Source: Pleurotus djamor (taxonomy: Eukaryota > Basidiomycota > Agaricomycetes > Agaricales > Pleurotaceae). From it: 64,000 bases of DNA. Below, piece by piece: positions 22,543-38,098 of the stretch (position 1 is the first letter of the stretch; every line of letters starts with the position of its first letter). The DNA lies in the NCBI GenBank assembly GCA_029747585.1, contig JAPEVF010000138.1, positions 159 to 64,158 on the forward strand. The letters are read 5' to 3'. Position numbers and translations under genes: made by a program. The notes under the pieces were generated by a model. That model worked only from the letters and a program-made list of their open reading frames with translations. It had not been told where the DNA came from and ran no database searches.

Positions 22543-23651
22543 CGTGGACACAATACAAAGCTTGGAGAACGTGAAAGGTGGGATGAAGGTTGAAAAAGAG
22601 GGTTCTACGGTGTTATATACCGAGTCTTCATCCACTGTTCACAGGCGTTCGGGGACAAGGCCAGCCGCCGGAAAAACTTCGGAATTGAACCCCGCATCGA
22701 GGGTCACGGAGCAGGAGTTTGCAATCAATGTCATGCCAGAGGGTCCATATGCCAAAAAAAAAACTTGACTAGAATCGCGAAGGATGTCCATGGTGAGCGG
22801 GATGGTTGTGGTTGGTGGTTGAATGAGTGGAACGCCACCCTGACAATGTCACTGACGGTGACTCAACTCAACTTCAATCCACGTGGGGATTTATTACCAC
22901 TAGGATCAACCCACGTTGTCGTCAATTCTTCGACCTTGCGTCAGTATGTCAATATCCTATTCACATTCTTACTCAGAAGTTTCTCGCTGTGACTCGATGG
23001 ATTGTTTACTCCGAAATCGTCGCCAACAAGCAGACAGATTACGGCACTGAAAACTTACTTCTTACCCCCAGGCGTACCCAACCCAGTACCCTGATGAACA
23101 AATCGAAGAGGACACGTCCTTTCCACGTAGCACTGGTAGGAAGGCTTGCGGAACTCAAGCTACCGTTCCTTACCCTTTCTCTGACTCGCGCTCCCCACCT
23201 CAAACTACGGGTGCGCCCTCCATTGACCAAATTTAAGCACACGGTGAGGTTGACAAAACGTTTGATATGGCTTTTGGAACTCCCGGAGTTGGTCTCTGAC
23301 CTGATTGATCTGAAGGCCGCTTTGATAAAAGACAACAACACAACCGCCCTGCCACTTACTTCAACGACGAGGTTCCAGTCACTATTCAAAGCCTGACATT
23401 ATCCCTCTCACCTACTTCCTTAGCCCATTAGCACATCGGTGAACGGATATACTGGATTTCTACACTCGTAAATTCCATTACATCGTTACCTGCCTAGCCA
23501 TCCTGGATGGTAATCCGAGCCCATGATCATGAGTTAATATGCTTCGTCGAAGGTGTCAAACGGGGATGCATCATTTTTGCGAAAACGACGCCAGCGCCAC
23601 CTTTATGGAAAACGGCCATAGAAAGACATCCGTTGTAAGTACATAAGTATG
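22543..23651. other. Intergenic region
   Basis: Contains the MFS promoter and the 3' flank of the PITH gene. Frames at 22827-23396 (+) and 23039-23389 (-) overlap each other and resemble no family; I regard neither as supported. Confidence 0.4.
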
Positions 23652-24488
23652 TTATCTCGCCGTCGTCTGTTGGCTGGCCCCAGCTTTCTCTGAAACACGA
23701 TCAACCAGTGGCGCATCGGCTGCGTTCGCCGCGGGAAGCTCCAGTTTCTGCTTCCCGTCCTTCCTGGTTGAGGGTGTATCTCCCTTGAACCCAATATAAA
23801 AGACTCTCGACGTTTCCTCGCCAACCGCATCGCTCTTTATGAAACCCGTAATGAACCATCTGAAGCGGTAGTCGGGGAGAACAACTTACGAAGAACAAGG
23901 AGAGTGTACTGACGCTTGAGAAAGCCGCCACACGTAGAGGATATTCGGTGACGGAAGTCTCTCCTTCGAGAAGGGTGATGGTTAGATGGGGTTTGGTATT
24001 TTCAACATCGTTGAAATCGAGTATATTGGGGTGATTGGCATAGATGCGTAGCTGTCGGGGCGTTGATTCCCCTCTACCTGAGTAAGACATAAGTATCGTT
24101 CAACCCTTTCCTATCTGTGGCTGAAGTAGAGGACCGACCTAATTTGAGTAGGAGGGATTTAATACGAACGCCCTGGGCGAATGGTATATGGATGATCATC
24201 TAGATTCAAGATTAGATTAGTGACCATCCAAAAAACGAAGAACGAGGTACCTGGTCATCTACACCTGATTCAGCGTACAAAGTAGTGTCCTCTCGTTGAT
24301 CCCATGGCTTGATGATCGCTTGCGCGTCCTCAGGAACGGACAGATTCAGGCCGTAAACCCTGATTCGACGGTTTAAAAGACGCGGTGGCAAAGATACGAT
24401 CCCCCAACCTATCTCTATCTATCACGCCGTAGAGGTTTGAAGCATCTGAAGAAGTGAGGTCTGAAAGAAGTGAGTTGTTTGTCTCCAT
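23652..24488 (-). CDS. PITH domain protein (thioredoxin-like C-terminal domain family)
   Basis: Stand-alone PITH (DUF1000) protein, thought to bind the proteasome through the domain known from thioredoxin-like protein 1. Exon 1 (24409-24488) reads METNNSLLSDL and LYGVIDR; it joins to VYGLNLSVPEDAQAIIKPW, a family hallmark. Then come VDDQMIIHIPFAQGVRIKSLL, RIYANHPNILDFNDVEN and the final EETSRVFYIGFKGD. A short disordered tail ends QQTTAR. Introns are 45-70 nt. Length about 210 residues, typical. Confidence 0.85.
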
Positions 24489-25303
24489 GGTCGTGAAGTT
24501 TGAACCCAGCCCGGGCCGAAGCGCGGCAATTGAAACAAGTACTCCCCTGTCGCTCCCCTATTGAAAGCGGGACACTTCTCAAAGTGGATTTCTTTTAGCG
24601 GTGAGCAAGCTTTCATCTGCCGTCGACGATGGCAGCCTGGGCGATAGGGAGGGCTGCCACTCATCCACTCATTCAACCAGCGACTGGCACAACCAATCCA
24701 TGTTACTTCCAAGTAAACAAGTAAAGAGAACGCAGAAATGAAGATGGGAATATTGCACGCTGCATGTGGTTTGTCATCGTTGACATTGCTTGTCGTCGAC
24801 TCTCAGGCTCTATACTGACCGGCTCGGTCTGAACTCTGAAGTTTTATTGAATCATCTGGATCCTTTCCATATCCGTACCATAGTTACTTTACACTCTTTG
24901 CCGACTGATTGTACACATCTCGATCGCCTGCGATTGCGTTCTGACGATGATTAAGGAATTTCTATCTGCTTATCGGTATCACAGAGAACGCTTGGTATGT
25001 ACAATGGTTGATTCTGGGCAATATTGACTATCTTCTTCGCCTGTATCCTTCAACGCGAACTGATGCACAAATATTTCCATTCTTGTGGACATGGTATATC
25101 ATGCCAACTTATTCTACCAACAGTTGTACCAACACTCGACCAGGGCGCTTAGTGAAAGTTGAAGAAATTTGGCCAAGTTAGTTTCTACTTTTCATGTAAT
25201 CATTTGCTCACGGGTTTCGGGAGTGTCAAGAATTTNGCGAACGGCTGTAAAATACAAGTCTATGCATGCATGTANNNNANTATTGTACAAAAAGTTGGAC
25301 AAC
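24489..25303. other. Intergenic region
   Basis: The frame at 24422-24712 (-) overlaps PITH exon 1 out of frame and is not supported. Ns at 25237 and 25275-25281. A 14-nt stretch near 25237-25250 resembles the outer end of the MITE at 58903-59269 (13 of 14), without a partner. Confidence 0.4.
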
Positions 25304-27727
25304 TCAAAAAAGCTTCGCCAACATATGGGTATCATGCTCAGCTCGGATTGGCGTCAACGGCTGGACATCGGGGTGCCAGGGAATCTTGTCGTGCTGGTTG
25401 ATATCGTACGGGTAGTAGGCATAGTTCCCTGGCCGCTGAGGGTCCTCTTGACACCCAGCCCAATCAAAGTCGATGAGTTGAACTTTCTTTCCTTGGTTGA
25501 AAAGGATGTTGTTGCGGCGAAGATCCCCGAAGACATAGCCTTTCTCGGCCAAGAGTTTGAGGACGTTCTCAACTTGTTGATGCGCATTTGACGGTTGATA
25601 TTTACGGTCAAGCGCTTCGACGTAATCCATGACAACCATCTTCAGTGGTTCNAGGAAAAGGCCAGCAGGAGCGCCCTGTGAAACCGGTGGGGGCGGGATG
25701 AGGCCGTGAGGGAGAGGCCCACAATACAGGAGCTTGGGGGCATGGTTTTTGCCTGCAAGAAATTCGTGCACAGTTTCTCCGTAGGCGGTGACGAATTTGA
25801 CAACAATATTAGTTCGCGGTTGGGATGTAGTCTTGGCGAGGAAAGCAACACATCGATCGGTCGCTTGTAGAGGGCGAACATACTTGAACGTGACTTGGGA
25901 GTTATNTTGTTCGTCGCCGGACGGATATGATGTGGGGTAAGGGAAAAACCGTTGGTAGTAGATTTCCGAAGAAGTCGCAAAGACGGGAGATTGATAGAAG
26001 GTTCTCAATTTCCCCAGACACTTGCGGAGAGCGGTGAGCGATCGAGCAGCCATATAAATGCGGCGCGCTTCTTCGGTAGAGGATTGAGAGAGCCAGGCCA
26101 TATCGGTGAGTCGTTGAACGATGATTTTGTCGGTAAGGACAGCGCCCAAAACGCTCAACCAGGCACCGCCGCCAGCCAAGAGGAAGGTAGGACAGTTGCA
26201 CCTATCACGAACGGGTTTTCGCTATAAAAGACCAAAGNTGTGAGCTGAATCGGGAAGGTGGTAAGCGTGCTTACCACTTCTTGTAACCAAGCAGACCTCA
26301 TCGACAAGCTGGCCTGGGTAGTAGGATCACAGNTTCCCNTGCCTAGCTCATTCTCAAGCTCTAGCAGCAGTATTGGAATCTTCACGCCGTTGACTTCGAC
26401 GAAAATGAGGCCATCGGGTATGGTACCGTCCGGATTGGCCTTGTTCGACAACGCTAAGTCGTCACCAAAAAGGGCAGTCAGTGCCGCGCGGATAGACGCA
26501 TTTCTAGTGGTTTCGTGNTCCACAGTGANGGCAGACAAAAGGGTTGAGATCGTTTTAATGTGTGCTATGTCGGCCGGCGACGGTTGGTGACCATCATCTT
26601 GCATAAGGGAAAGGAAGTCGCCAAACACATCGCTATAGATTTCGATGGACGGAGCGATGGTGGATATATTTGGCGAGTCTTGAGCGTATCGTCCGTCATA
26701 GACCCGGGTCTCTTCCTTTTGAAGAAGGTGGTAATTGGATGGGGTCGATCCCTTGGACGGAGGATCGAGTTGGGCCTTTACTAGGCGTTCATACCCTGGA
26801 TAAGAAGATATCAGCACGTGTGGACAGACAAACANGGGGATGGCGTACGTTTCATCTCAGGAGCAGTATNGTCACCTTCATCGTCACCCTCAACTGTGAC
26901 AACTAAGTGAAAGATNCCCGGGTCGCGGAAGAGAGTGTACGGTTCGCTGATATCTGCGAGAGTCCGAATTCGCAGTCCCGTTACCCATGCTCTTGTTAAG
27001 CCGGTTAATTGGAGTGGCACATCGCCAACGATCTGAAAAGGATGAGGATGATGATCGGNGTCCACGCAAAACATACATACGAGATCGACATTGAGGTCAT
27101 CGATGTGGGGAGTAAATTGGTAGGTCTTTGCTATATGCTGCACGAGTGTTTCCTTGAAGCGCTCCCACCCGGAATCGTCTTCATACTCCGAGGGAAGAAN
27201 TCTTTCTGTCAAGCGGCGANTATTTCTGTGGGAATTAAGAATCCAATTGATGCAGACCGNCATCTCTCTGAGTACTGCGCTTATGGCTATATGAACGTTG
27301 TCTTTGCTTTGGATTCCATTGATAAAGCCTTTGATATCGAGGGCAATTGNAAGATGGGTTGTTCGCAGGTCCACNGCCCAATTGGGCGATGATGTCCGTG
27401 TAAGTGGCACTTCGTCATTGACCTAGGAAGAATGAGACCAGTGGTTGGCGATGACGGGCATACGAACGTACTTTGTAAAACTTGAAATGGTTATTCACCA
27501 GTGGCTTAAAAGCTCCCAAGAGTTCCTCTTGAATCTCTCTAGCAAAGAGATCACGAAATTGTGTGAGCGTAGTCAACTCGTGAAGAACAGAGCGTTGAAG
27601 CGCCGTGGTTGCAGAGAGGTCAGGGCGTTCGATGAGATACCAATTGACATATATCAGGTCTTCGATGGGCGCGGGTGAGGTCGAGTGGATTGATTCTGAA
27701 GGGGTTTGACTGTGAGCCAGAGTCGNN
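25304..27727 (-). CDS. Large protein with C-terminal protein-kinase-like fold
   Basis: The 5' end runs into Ns at 27726-27739, so the start codon is not visible; reading begins TLAHSQTPSESIHS. The N-terminal half (to about 26300) is of unknown fold. The C-terminal half is kinase-like: NIVVKFVTAYGETVHEFLA (probable Lys), MVVMDYVEAL (hinge), KGYVFGDLRRNNILF (catalytic loop, GD-LRR-NN in place of HRDLKxxN) and VQLIDFDWAG (DFD in place of DFG). Such proteins occur in multigene families in Agaricomycetes, often annotated as FunK1-like or kinase-like. Whether it is catalytically active is open. Several introns and at least twelve Ns. Confidence 0.7.
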
Positions 27728-28089
27728 NTNANTTANNNGTGTAACCACATTAGGTAATAAAACGAGGACAAACAACGCGAGCATCACGTGATCAGCACAT
27801 GCCAATAATGCTCAGTGCGTTTGACACATCTTCTTCAGCCGAATATCTATTCTAAGAGGATCGATTGTCATCCTCTCGTCATAAAGGCTGGTACTACAAC
27901 TAGCCTAAAGGCTAAGCCGAATAGGATACGCACAACTAACCTCCATGTTGAGAGGAATCTCAACCATGAATCAAACTAAGCCCCTATGATGACCCTGTTA
28001 GCTTGCTCAATGTGACATTCGTGACGAATCCTGTTTTCATCCGCCACCACGACATGCTCACCCAAACACGCCCGACGCACGCCAGGCTC

Positions 28090-28940
28090 AATAACTTTCA
28101 TGGGACGAAGAAGGCGTTGCTGGGAAAGAAGGCCGGCAACGCGCCTCCTGCGTGGAAGAATGTGCCTAGCACTTCCAGCCTGGGGGGNACCGAAAGGCAA
28201 ACAAGCTACTCAAGTAGGAAGCCGTATCTTCATCAGTAATCTCCCGCTGGACGTCGTCGATAAGGAGGTCGAGGTGAGCCGTTGGCCGTGAAGAGGTCTA
28301 TTAGGCTGGGAGTAACTTCATCATGGCCTCCCCTTTCATCGAACTCAGGAACTCTTCAAGAAAACAGTCGGCCCACTTAGAGAAGTCTTTTTGGTGTGCA
28401 ATTCGCAGGGGAAATCGAAGGGGATGGCTGTCGTTTCGTTCATCAGAGCCGGCGACGCAGTCGTTGCAAGGACGAAGTACAATGGCAAGATCGTCGATGG
28501 TCGTGAGTATGTCATCGCCGACATTTCGTATTCATTCTCACTTGCGACGCATCAGGAAAACCTATCAAGGTCGAAATAATTGTCGACAATGATCTACCCG
28601 CAACAACAACTCCTTCACCTACGATTCCCAGCCTATTCTCTCGTCTTGGCCCTTCCACGCCGACTGCCAACAATGCTCCTAAACCCCACGTTCAAGTAAA
28701 TTTACCCCCGAAGACTGCTTCCACGTACGTCTCCATCAAACGCGATATGTCGTGAACTCATCATCCCACCTTGGCAGACCCAACCCTCAAACCTCACGGC
28801 CTGCGGTATCTACGCAGGTCCCTCCGAAACGTCGTGTCAAGAAAGGACCTCGAAGATTGAACAAACGCCAACCTTTGGCTTCGAAGAGCAAGGAAGATCT
28901 TGACAAGGAGATGGATGACTACCTGGCTTCTGCTGCATGA
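28090..28940 (+). CDS. YRA1: mRNA export factor of the ALY/REF-Yra1 family (5' end unresolved)
   Basis: RNA-binding adaptor that links spliced mRNA to the Mex67-type export receptor. RRM: SRIFISNLPLDVVDKEVE, ELFKKTVGPLREVFLV, GKSKGMAVVSFIRAGDAVVA, KYNGKIVDGR, KPIKVEIIVDND, spread over three exons. A disordered Pro/Thr-rich linker is followed by basic KRRVKKGPRRLNKRQ and the family's C-terminal box SKEDLDKEMDDYLASAA. Upstream, the plausible N-terminal sequence KKALLGKKAGNAPPAWKNV is in another frame, separated by a G-run with an N at 28188. An assembly error there probably hides the true join. Confidence 0.82.
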
Positions 28941-31936
<2,996 letters not shown>

Positions 31937-32267
31937 ATTAGAGGAACCTGTGTTGTACATTTACTAGATCATCAATTTACTTTAGACTTGGGAACCCGTA
32001 TCATTTCAGCTAGCTTCAACAAGGATGCAACTAGNTACTACAAGATGAAATAGCTAAGAGGGTGGCAGTCGAGTACTCACATAACCTCGGTGGGGATGAA
32101 GTCGGGACCGAAACGATTCATTTTCAGCTTCACAATACCATCATGAGATGCCTTCTGATGTGAAAGTAAGAGCTTATCCAATTTGAATGATATTTAAGTG
32201 ACATAACGACATAAGAAAGAAAGCATCTGCACGGCCGCGAAGAACAAACGATGACTACCACGTTTTT

Positions 32268-34744
32268 TTATTGTGGGGCTTCGACGTTTGTCACATCTAC
32301 ACGCCCCTTCGNATCACCCACAGAATCTCGATCGAAGGACCTCGTTTCATCCTCCAGTGAGAGATCAACTTCTTCAAACTTCTTCGCCATTCCGGGCACG
32401 GGGAAGAGGTAGGTAAGCGCAAGGTAGACGATGCATGAAACACCAAATCCAGTGAAGAAGGACATTTGGTAGATGCGCGTAGCGGCCAAAGGAACATCTC
32501 TTCCCGCTATAAATATAGACGGTCAACCGCTGGTGTCGCGAACAGGGACAATCCCGTGGACTTACTTGCACCGGCGAAACCAACCACGTTGATGAGAATA
32601 CCAGAGATGTACGCAGCGTANGCCCTAGACGTCATCAGTATNGNGAAGTTGTTNAGATTGAATANGTATGNACCTGAAATTAAATCCCATGGTATACCAA
32701 TACCAACCATCCCGTCGCGTATCATACAGATCGCTAACTCTATAATGGCCACGACGCAGGAGCCAATACTCGGTTATCTACACGGAACACAAAAGATCAG
32801 CGACGCTTTCGAGGAACGACAAGGAGTCTAGACAAACCATGACGCCAGCAATCGAGCTCAGAAATACCGAGTAGGCAGATAGGTAGGAGGTGAATTTGTT
32901 GCTGTCCTTGAGNAAGTTCCATGGAAGCATGCATATCCCCACTATAGCGGCGATATAACCTCCGCGACGAATGTTCTATTAGGGGAGTAAAAGTCAGCGT
33001 GAAACGAGCAGCCGATGGACGCGCTCAACCCACTATGAAGCGAGGGAATAAAGCCGTCAGATCGCAGCCGGCGCTGACAGAGTTAGCTGATATATTGGTC
33101 CTGTAGAGGCAAAAGTGTAAATATGAGCGGATAGCTTATTGAAACGAGCTAGAAGCGTCACCCTAGCTAAGAAGTGATANACCATGAGCATACAACACAC
33201 AGTCATTAATCTGGCTGAGGAAGCTTACTTGTGCAATGATGAATGATGCGGAGATGAACCAGACCTGTATACAAGNACCATGGTCGGTGATTCACATTCG
33301 GTACCTTGATTTACTGAGGGAAACCTACCCCAAACCTAGTCGCTCCCGATGGATTGTTATCCAGGAATTTATTCAGTAGATCGATGGGCGACCAGATAGC
33401 CTCTCCGTAGATGGTATGGGAGGATGAGCTCACGATGATGCCGATGAAGCTAGTGAGNGAAAATGTGATNGGCACAGAGAAGAGNTGTGGCCAAAGAGCC
33501 GCAGAGGGTGTCGTAGCACGAGANGCGAAATCNGGNGCATTCCTANACACGAAGTTCAGCTNCGGAGAGNAGGNGANAGAGNTAAGCCAACTTACACAAC
33601 GAGAGTNGCCATGTTGCTCATACANGACATCAAACTAACTATCATCGCCCAGCCNAGCTCTGAGCCNTGGAGTTGGGATGGCTGGCTGATGATGGGTCCA
33701 ACTCCCTTGGCCTTGACAATGCACCATACGAAGAACACGAGACCAGCTGTCGGTGCAACAATGGCTTTGACACTGAAGAGGTGACGACTGGGGGTTCCGG
33801 TATCAGGCCATGTGCTACTAATGAAATGAGACTCTAAGAGGACGTACATTTGATGGATAGGAAACCAGATCGCAGGTAGGGAAATGAGCCAGAATAGGAA
33901 AAAGCACATGAAGTCGCGGGTGGTAGTCCCAGAAGAGGCAGGCAGGTGATTGGCTGTGAGTTTTAGCTGTCATTANNGACTGCTTGAANAACTTCATCTG
34001 AACAGCAACGTACGAATGTCATTCACACTCGGCCAGATTGATCGCAGCATGACAAGCATACANCTGCCACCTATACTCGCCTGCACTCCATACCANATGC
34101 TGTTNGACGAAACAAGTTTAGACTCTATGATTAGCACGGTTAATACTTCGAAACTTGGGGCATCACTTGCCAGGCCATGACCCCACGATTGAACGTGCAC
34201 CACAGGCTCCCATATAGTCCAAAACTCGTGCGCGCCACCACAGGAAACGTAACATGGAAAACAGCACCAGGACGAGCATTCAAAACGATGAATGGCGCGA
34301 TGATACCGTATCCTAGCCAGACACAGATCCAAGCTTGCCACCATGAGAGGCCAAGCTGTACCATGGAAGAAACGATCATCCATCTATAGAACAGTGGACG
34401 CGTTGATAAGCGATCGAAGTGATCCNATACAACTGGGTACTAACGTGTTCACGTTGAAACTATCTGCGAGCCAGCTGTTGGAGACATCATGGCTTCAGTG
34501 TACACTCCATTAATTCGGATAGTTGAAACGCACAATGCAATGAAGTTGATACGGCCCCATGTCCTATTCTCTGGAGGNACGGGAACTAGGTCGTGGGTCT
34601 GGAGCAGTGACAGAAAAGGAAGTTGAAAAGAAGTTAATTTCAAGGTAAACAACGTCAACTTACCGCTAAGAACAACTGGGAGTAGGTCAGACCCGGTTCA
34701 TGAGGCACTTCCAGTCGTCGAACGAGATCTTTGAGAGAGCCCAT
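32268..34744 (-). CDS. NCS1 permease, Fur-type (uracil/uridine/allantoin-like)
   Basis: Plasma-membrane symporter of the nucleobase-cation-symport-1 family. Starts MGSLKDLVRRLEVPHEPGL. Family signatures: HDLVPVPPENRTWG, then FWLADSFNVNTWM across an intron, QLGLSWWQAWICVWLGYG, NARPGAVFHVTFPVVARTSFG and GLYGSLWCTFNRGVMAW. Also present are NAPDFxSRATTPSAALWPQ and ETRSFDRDS in the C-terminal tail, which ends VDVTNVEAPQ. About ten introns. Many Ns between 32311 and 34576 leave several residues unread. Substrate within the Fur clade cannot be told from sequence alone. Confidence 0.85.
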
Positions 34745-35464
34745 GATATGGGAGATTCCACTGTGTTTGCCATCAAAGAAGTGGGTTTAAATAGGCCATG
34801 CTCGGAACTGTCAACTAGAATGGACGTCTGAAAAACTGGAGAACGGCCTGAAGGAGATAGGAACCACATTGAAGCAAAGATAAGCCCTCGCCAAACTCCA
34901 CGAATCTGATTCCGAAGTTCGAGCAGCCGAGCAACCACGACAGGTAAGGTGAGAACCCCATTCAAAAGAAGTCGTGTGAGTGCAGGTCCTTGANATCTGA
35001 GGCAGACCAGAGCGACCTGATAGTAAAGGTTAGATGGNAAGACGCAAGAGGAAAAAACACACATGAGTCTAAGNAGGTTACTCCAGACGTGGTCAAGCAC
35101 GATAGAAACACACGGCAGATAAGACTATATTGGTCTGTTACATCACAGCAAGACTTCAGCAAAACAAATGCGACGCCCGTAAAAAAGAATAAGGAAACTA
35201 GGATCGGGGATAAATGGGATGTGGTGTCGGCTGGCTCGGTCAGNCGAATTCGAGAGGTAGAATGTAGAGTAGGGGAAAATGTACAATGNTAATGCAAAGA
35301 TAGATATGAGGGGAATGGAGAACCAACATGTGAGATGTGCGAGTGATGTCGGAGAGATTGCAGACAACATGAAATAGAGGATAATGGGTGTGTCCTTTTG
35401 GAGGATTATAATGAGACGTGACCAACGTGTACACATTAGCAAGGTCCTTGAGACCTNAATTCGT
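34745..35464 (-). other. Unresolved stretch with hydrophobic reading frames
   Basis: Minus-strand frames at 35143-about 35450 (LIIILQKDTPIILYFML, FSIPLISIFAL) and 34753-35100 (LTRLLLNGVLTLPVVVARLL, VWRGLIFASMWFL) look like membrane-spanning protein, but Ns at 34994, 35038, 35074, 35244 and 35289 and frame changes prevent a coherent gene. It may be a small membrane-protein gene or a remnant of one (the last part recalls acyltransferase/carbon-nitrogen hydrolase membrane regions, weakly). Confidence 0.3.
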
Positions 35465-36341
35465 TCATGGGGAAGATGCGGGGTAGGAGTAAGACGACTT
35501 NTTATCGCCGAGTCGNAGGGGTGGCACGCTAGTGGCGCGATTAAGTTTGCGGTATCGCTCGCTGGTAGGGGAAGGCGATGAGAAAGTAAAGGCAGAGTAG
35601 ATGCGCTTGCGCTCCGGGGTNGAGAATACAGCCTCTTGCGAGGACTCAATCGGGGTAGTTGCTCTGTTGAAGAGCTTGACTTCCGGGAAGGACGCAACAT
35701 AGTCACGTAGATCAGGCTCAGCGGAAGAGTCCTGGGGTTAATCGCCGTCANATAAAAACCGGAGGCCTTCAAACGACATCGGCACCAACCTTGACGAACC
35801 GAGGCTTAGAGCAAGGTGAAGACTTGAAGGCCTCGCTCTCATCATACGCTCTAGACACGTCCGCAAGTGGGCGAACAGTCAACTCGTAGCATCGAGAATC
35901 AATCTCAACCTGGGATAACTTGTTCTTCTCAACATCACTGTTACCCTCACCCTCCTCGTCGACCTTTGGCATGGGAGGCGGGCGTCGTGGCGACCTCCGC
36001 AAAGGCTTTCTGGAGGAAGAAGACGATCTCGTCGGTTTCTTCCCAGTCTTGTCTGTAGAAGATGCCTTGCGCTTCTTCTCTGGTTTAGCCTCCGACGCCT
36101 CTCCCTGGGCCTTGACCCCCAATGGCATGGCCGTCTTCGTCGCCAGCACATTCGTCTTCCGCTTCTTCCCAGCCTGAGCACCGGCGCACGCGCGTTCCCC
36201 AGTCAAGGGGTTAACATTCTCCTTGTCAAGGAAGAGGGTGGTCGAGTTGGATGTCGCTGACGATAATGGCTTCTTCGAGGCTTTGGGCTTTGTATCGCTA
36301 GCGGGGGTATCCTGAAATACTACAAAGCTGCGAGAAGCCAT
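35465..36341 (-). CDS. KEN-box nuclear protein, candidate APC/C substrate
   Basis: 272 residues from exons 35790-36341 and 35465-35731 (intron with clean GT-AG). Starts MASRSFVVFQDTPASDTKP. A textbook KEN box sits near residue 40 in LFLDKENVNPLTGER. It is followed by Lys/Arg-rich stretches (AGKKRKTN, KPEKKRKASSTDKTGKK, KPLRRSPRRPPPMP) suited to nuclear import. Exon 2 reads DYVASFPEVKLFNRAT then TPIESSQEAVFSTPERKR and ends SSYSYPASSP. Overall disordered, Ser/Pro-rich. I do not recognise a family; securin-like or other cell-cycle regulated protein is a hypothesis only. Confidence 0.6.
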
Positions 36342-38098
36342 GGCGTGCTGGCGTAGCGAGTAATGACGGTGGGATGTCGCGTGGTCGCTGGAACTCGTGG
36401 TGACGGGAGGGTACAAGAAACCAATTGACGCTCGCCGGGAATTTAAACTAAACTTCAATCTCCGATGGTCCACAGGCCAGCGCACGCGATGGTCACATGA
36501 TNGACGCGTTGCATCATGGTCGTGCCTTGAGCGCCCNTTGGACCTTGAACACGACCAANTCNCTGGCCCGCTGAAGGTCAAAGCCAAGGTNAGNATTCCT
36601 TTTCNAAACCGAANANACCGAATNTCGCNNNTTNCCTNTGATAAATNACNGAAATNCAGTCTTTGCCNCGCTCAGCACGCGCGTTGCGACCAAANTTGTG
36701 ACNNAGNACTTACGGAATAGGCCAAGAATAGNNNNNTANNNGNANNTGTTCAATCGCAAGNTGCCCTGGCCGTANNTGGCTATCGTNCTCGTCNCATNCC
36801 CTTCGACCGGAGTCACTGCTTGGGACTTCGNATGGGGNCCNAAGTGGGCTAGATTTTCTCAAACTCCNTANCGCGAGCTGGTCAAGACTCACTCAAGGTA
36901 CTTCGGCTGCTGCGATGGAGATTGTTGAAATTCCAAAAATACTCAATTTAGGGCTCATTATGCGTCCTTGGACGTCACCCCTAATTTTTGGTACGCACAG
37001 ACCATTATCTACTTTCCGCGATTTTAAGTAACAGCCCAACCCACCGTATAGTTGGTCAGGAACCCGAAAGCGGACGACACATATTTTTGCTGAGGTTGCC
37101 NTCAATTAGTGGGTAACATGTACTCAGAGCCTGCTTATCGTTTNGAACAACAACCGGGACGGTGCCAATACGTCCTTTGGACAAGTGTCACTGGCAGAGC
37201 TGCCTATCTCGCTCATCTTGCTCGGTGAGTGCCACCCCTTAACCCAACGAANTACCTNNNNTTGCCTCTTGGGTGTAGAAAACCCTATGATGCCATGCAC
37301 AGCTCAGCCACTTGTCGAGGGGCTTACATTGAAACCCTCAGATCTGTCCTCGATTCCGCGCGGCTCGATTCGTTGAACTGTCCTCCTTTCCATACTTGGT
37401 CCGCATCGGATGGATCCACACCATGTTAAAGTATCGGATATCATAATCGATGCCTCCTGACTGCCACGCTCGTCGCTCGTCTGCNCGTNTGCACAGTAAT
37501 TTCATTGAGGTCTAGGGCCTGANATAGCGTTCGTGACCGACTGGATGGACCTAGGACAGCTTTCGACAGCTTCGACTTGCNCCGAAACCGTTTGTCAACA
37601 TACCGACGTTAATAATCGTTGCTTATCCATCTCAGCCTCAGTTCTCAGATCGCGAACTCTATCCTGCGGAGCAGATCTGGGCGAATAACCAATATACCCG
37701 ATTCTGCATTAATTGCCGCTCTGCACCGCAAGGGACTTCCAGGTGACAACACCCGAGGGCTGCATTATATATGTAACCTGAATCTNACNCCTCGTACTTT
37801 CTTAAGGTATCANTCCCCTTAGGCTATCGTCCTTCTCTCGAAACGTCTTCCAGTCCGCGCCGCTGAAGCGTGTCCGTATTAAGCGTGGTTGATCGCTCTG
37901 TCCTGTATTCGAACACCCGGCTTCCGTGAGTAATGTGTTTGGGCACCTCATGTTCGCCACGCNGCTAACACTTGGATGTCACGTTCACTCCTCCTACTTA
38001 GTCTCGACGATTCTAAGTCCACAGACTACACCTACCTTCCTTCGCAANGGGCAGCGCATCTCTCTCGCCAACTTTTTGCTCCGAAACCGTTGTCGACG
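36342..38098. other. Low-quality intergenic region
   Basis: Dense Ns, especially 36503-36867 and 37251-37262. No credible gene. The last part is the promoter and 5' leader of the kinase gene. Confidence 0.4.

Noticed and set aside
22827..23396. Plus-strand 189-residue and minus-strand 116-residue frames between MFS and PITH genes
   Set aside because: They overlap each other, have biased chance-like composition and no recognisable motif or splice-supported extension.
25237..25250. GCGAACGGCTGTAA as a remnant of the MITE end
   Set aside because: 13 of 14 matches to the element end at 59269, but no inverted partner within 500 bp; too short to call.
34687..35100. Acyltransferase/carbon-nitrogen hydrolase membrane gene
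   Set aside because: Only one weakly similar hydrophobic stretch; Ns and frame changes, and overlap with the NCS1 first exon, make the call unsafe.
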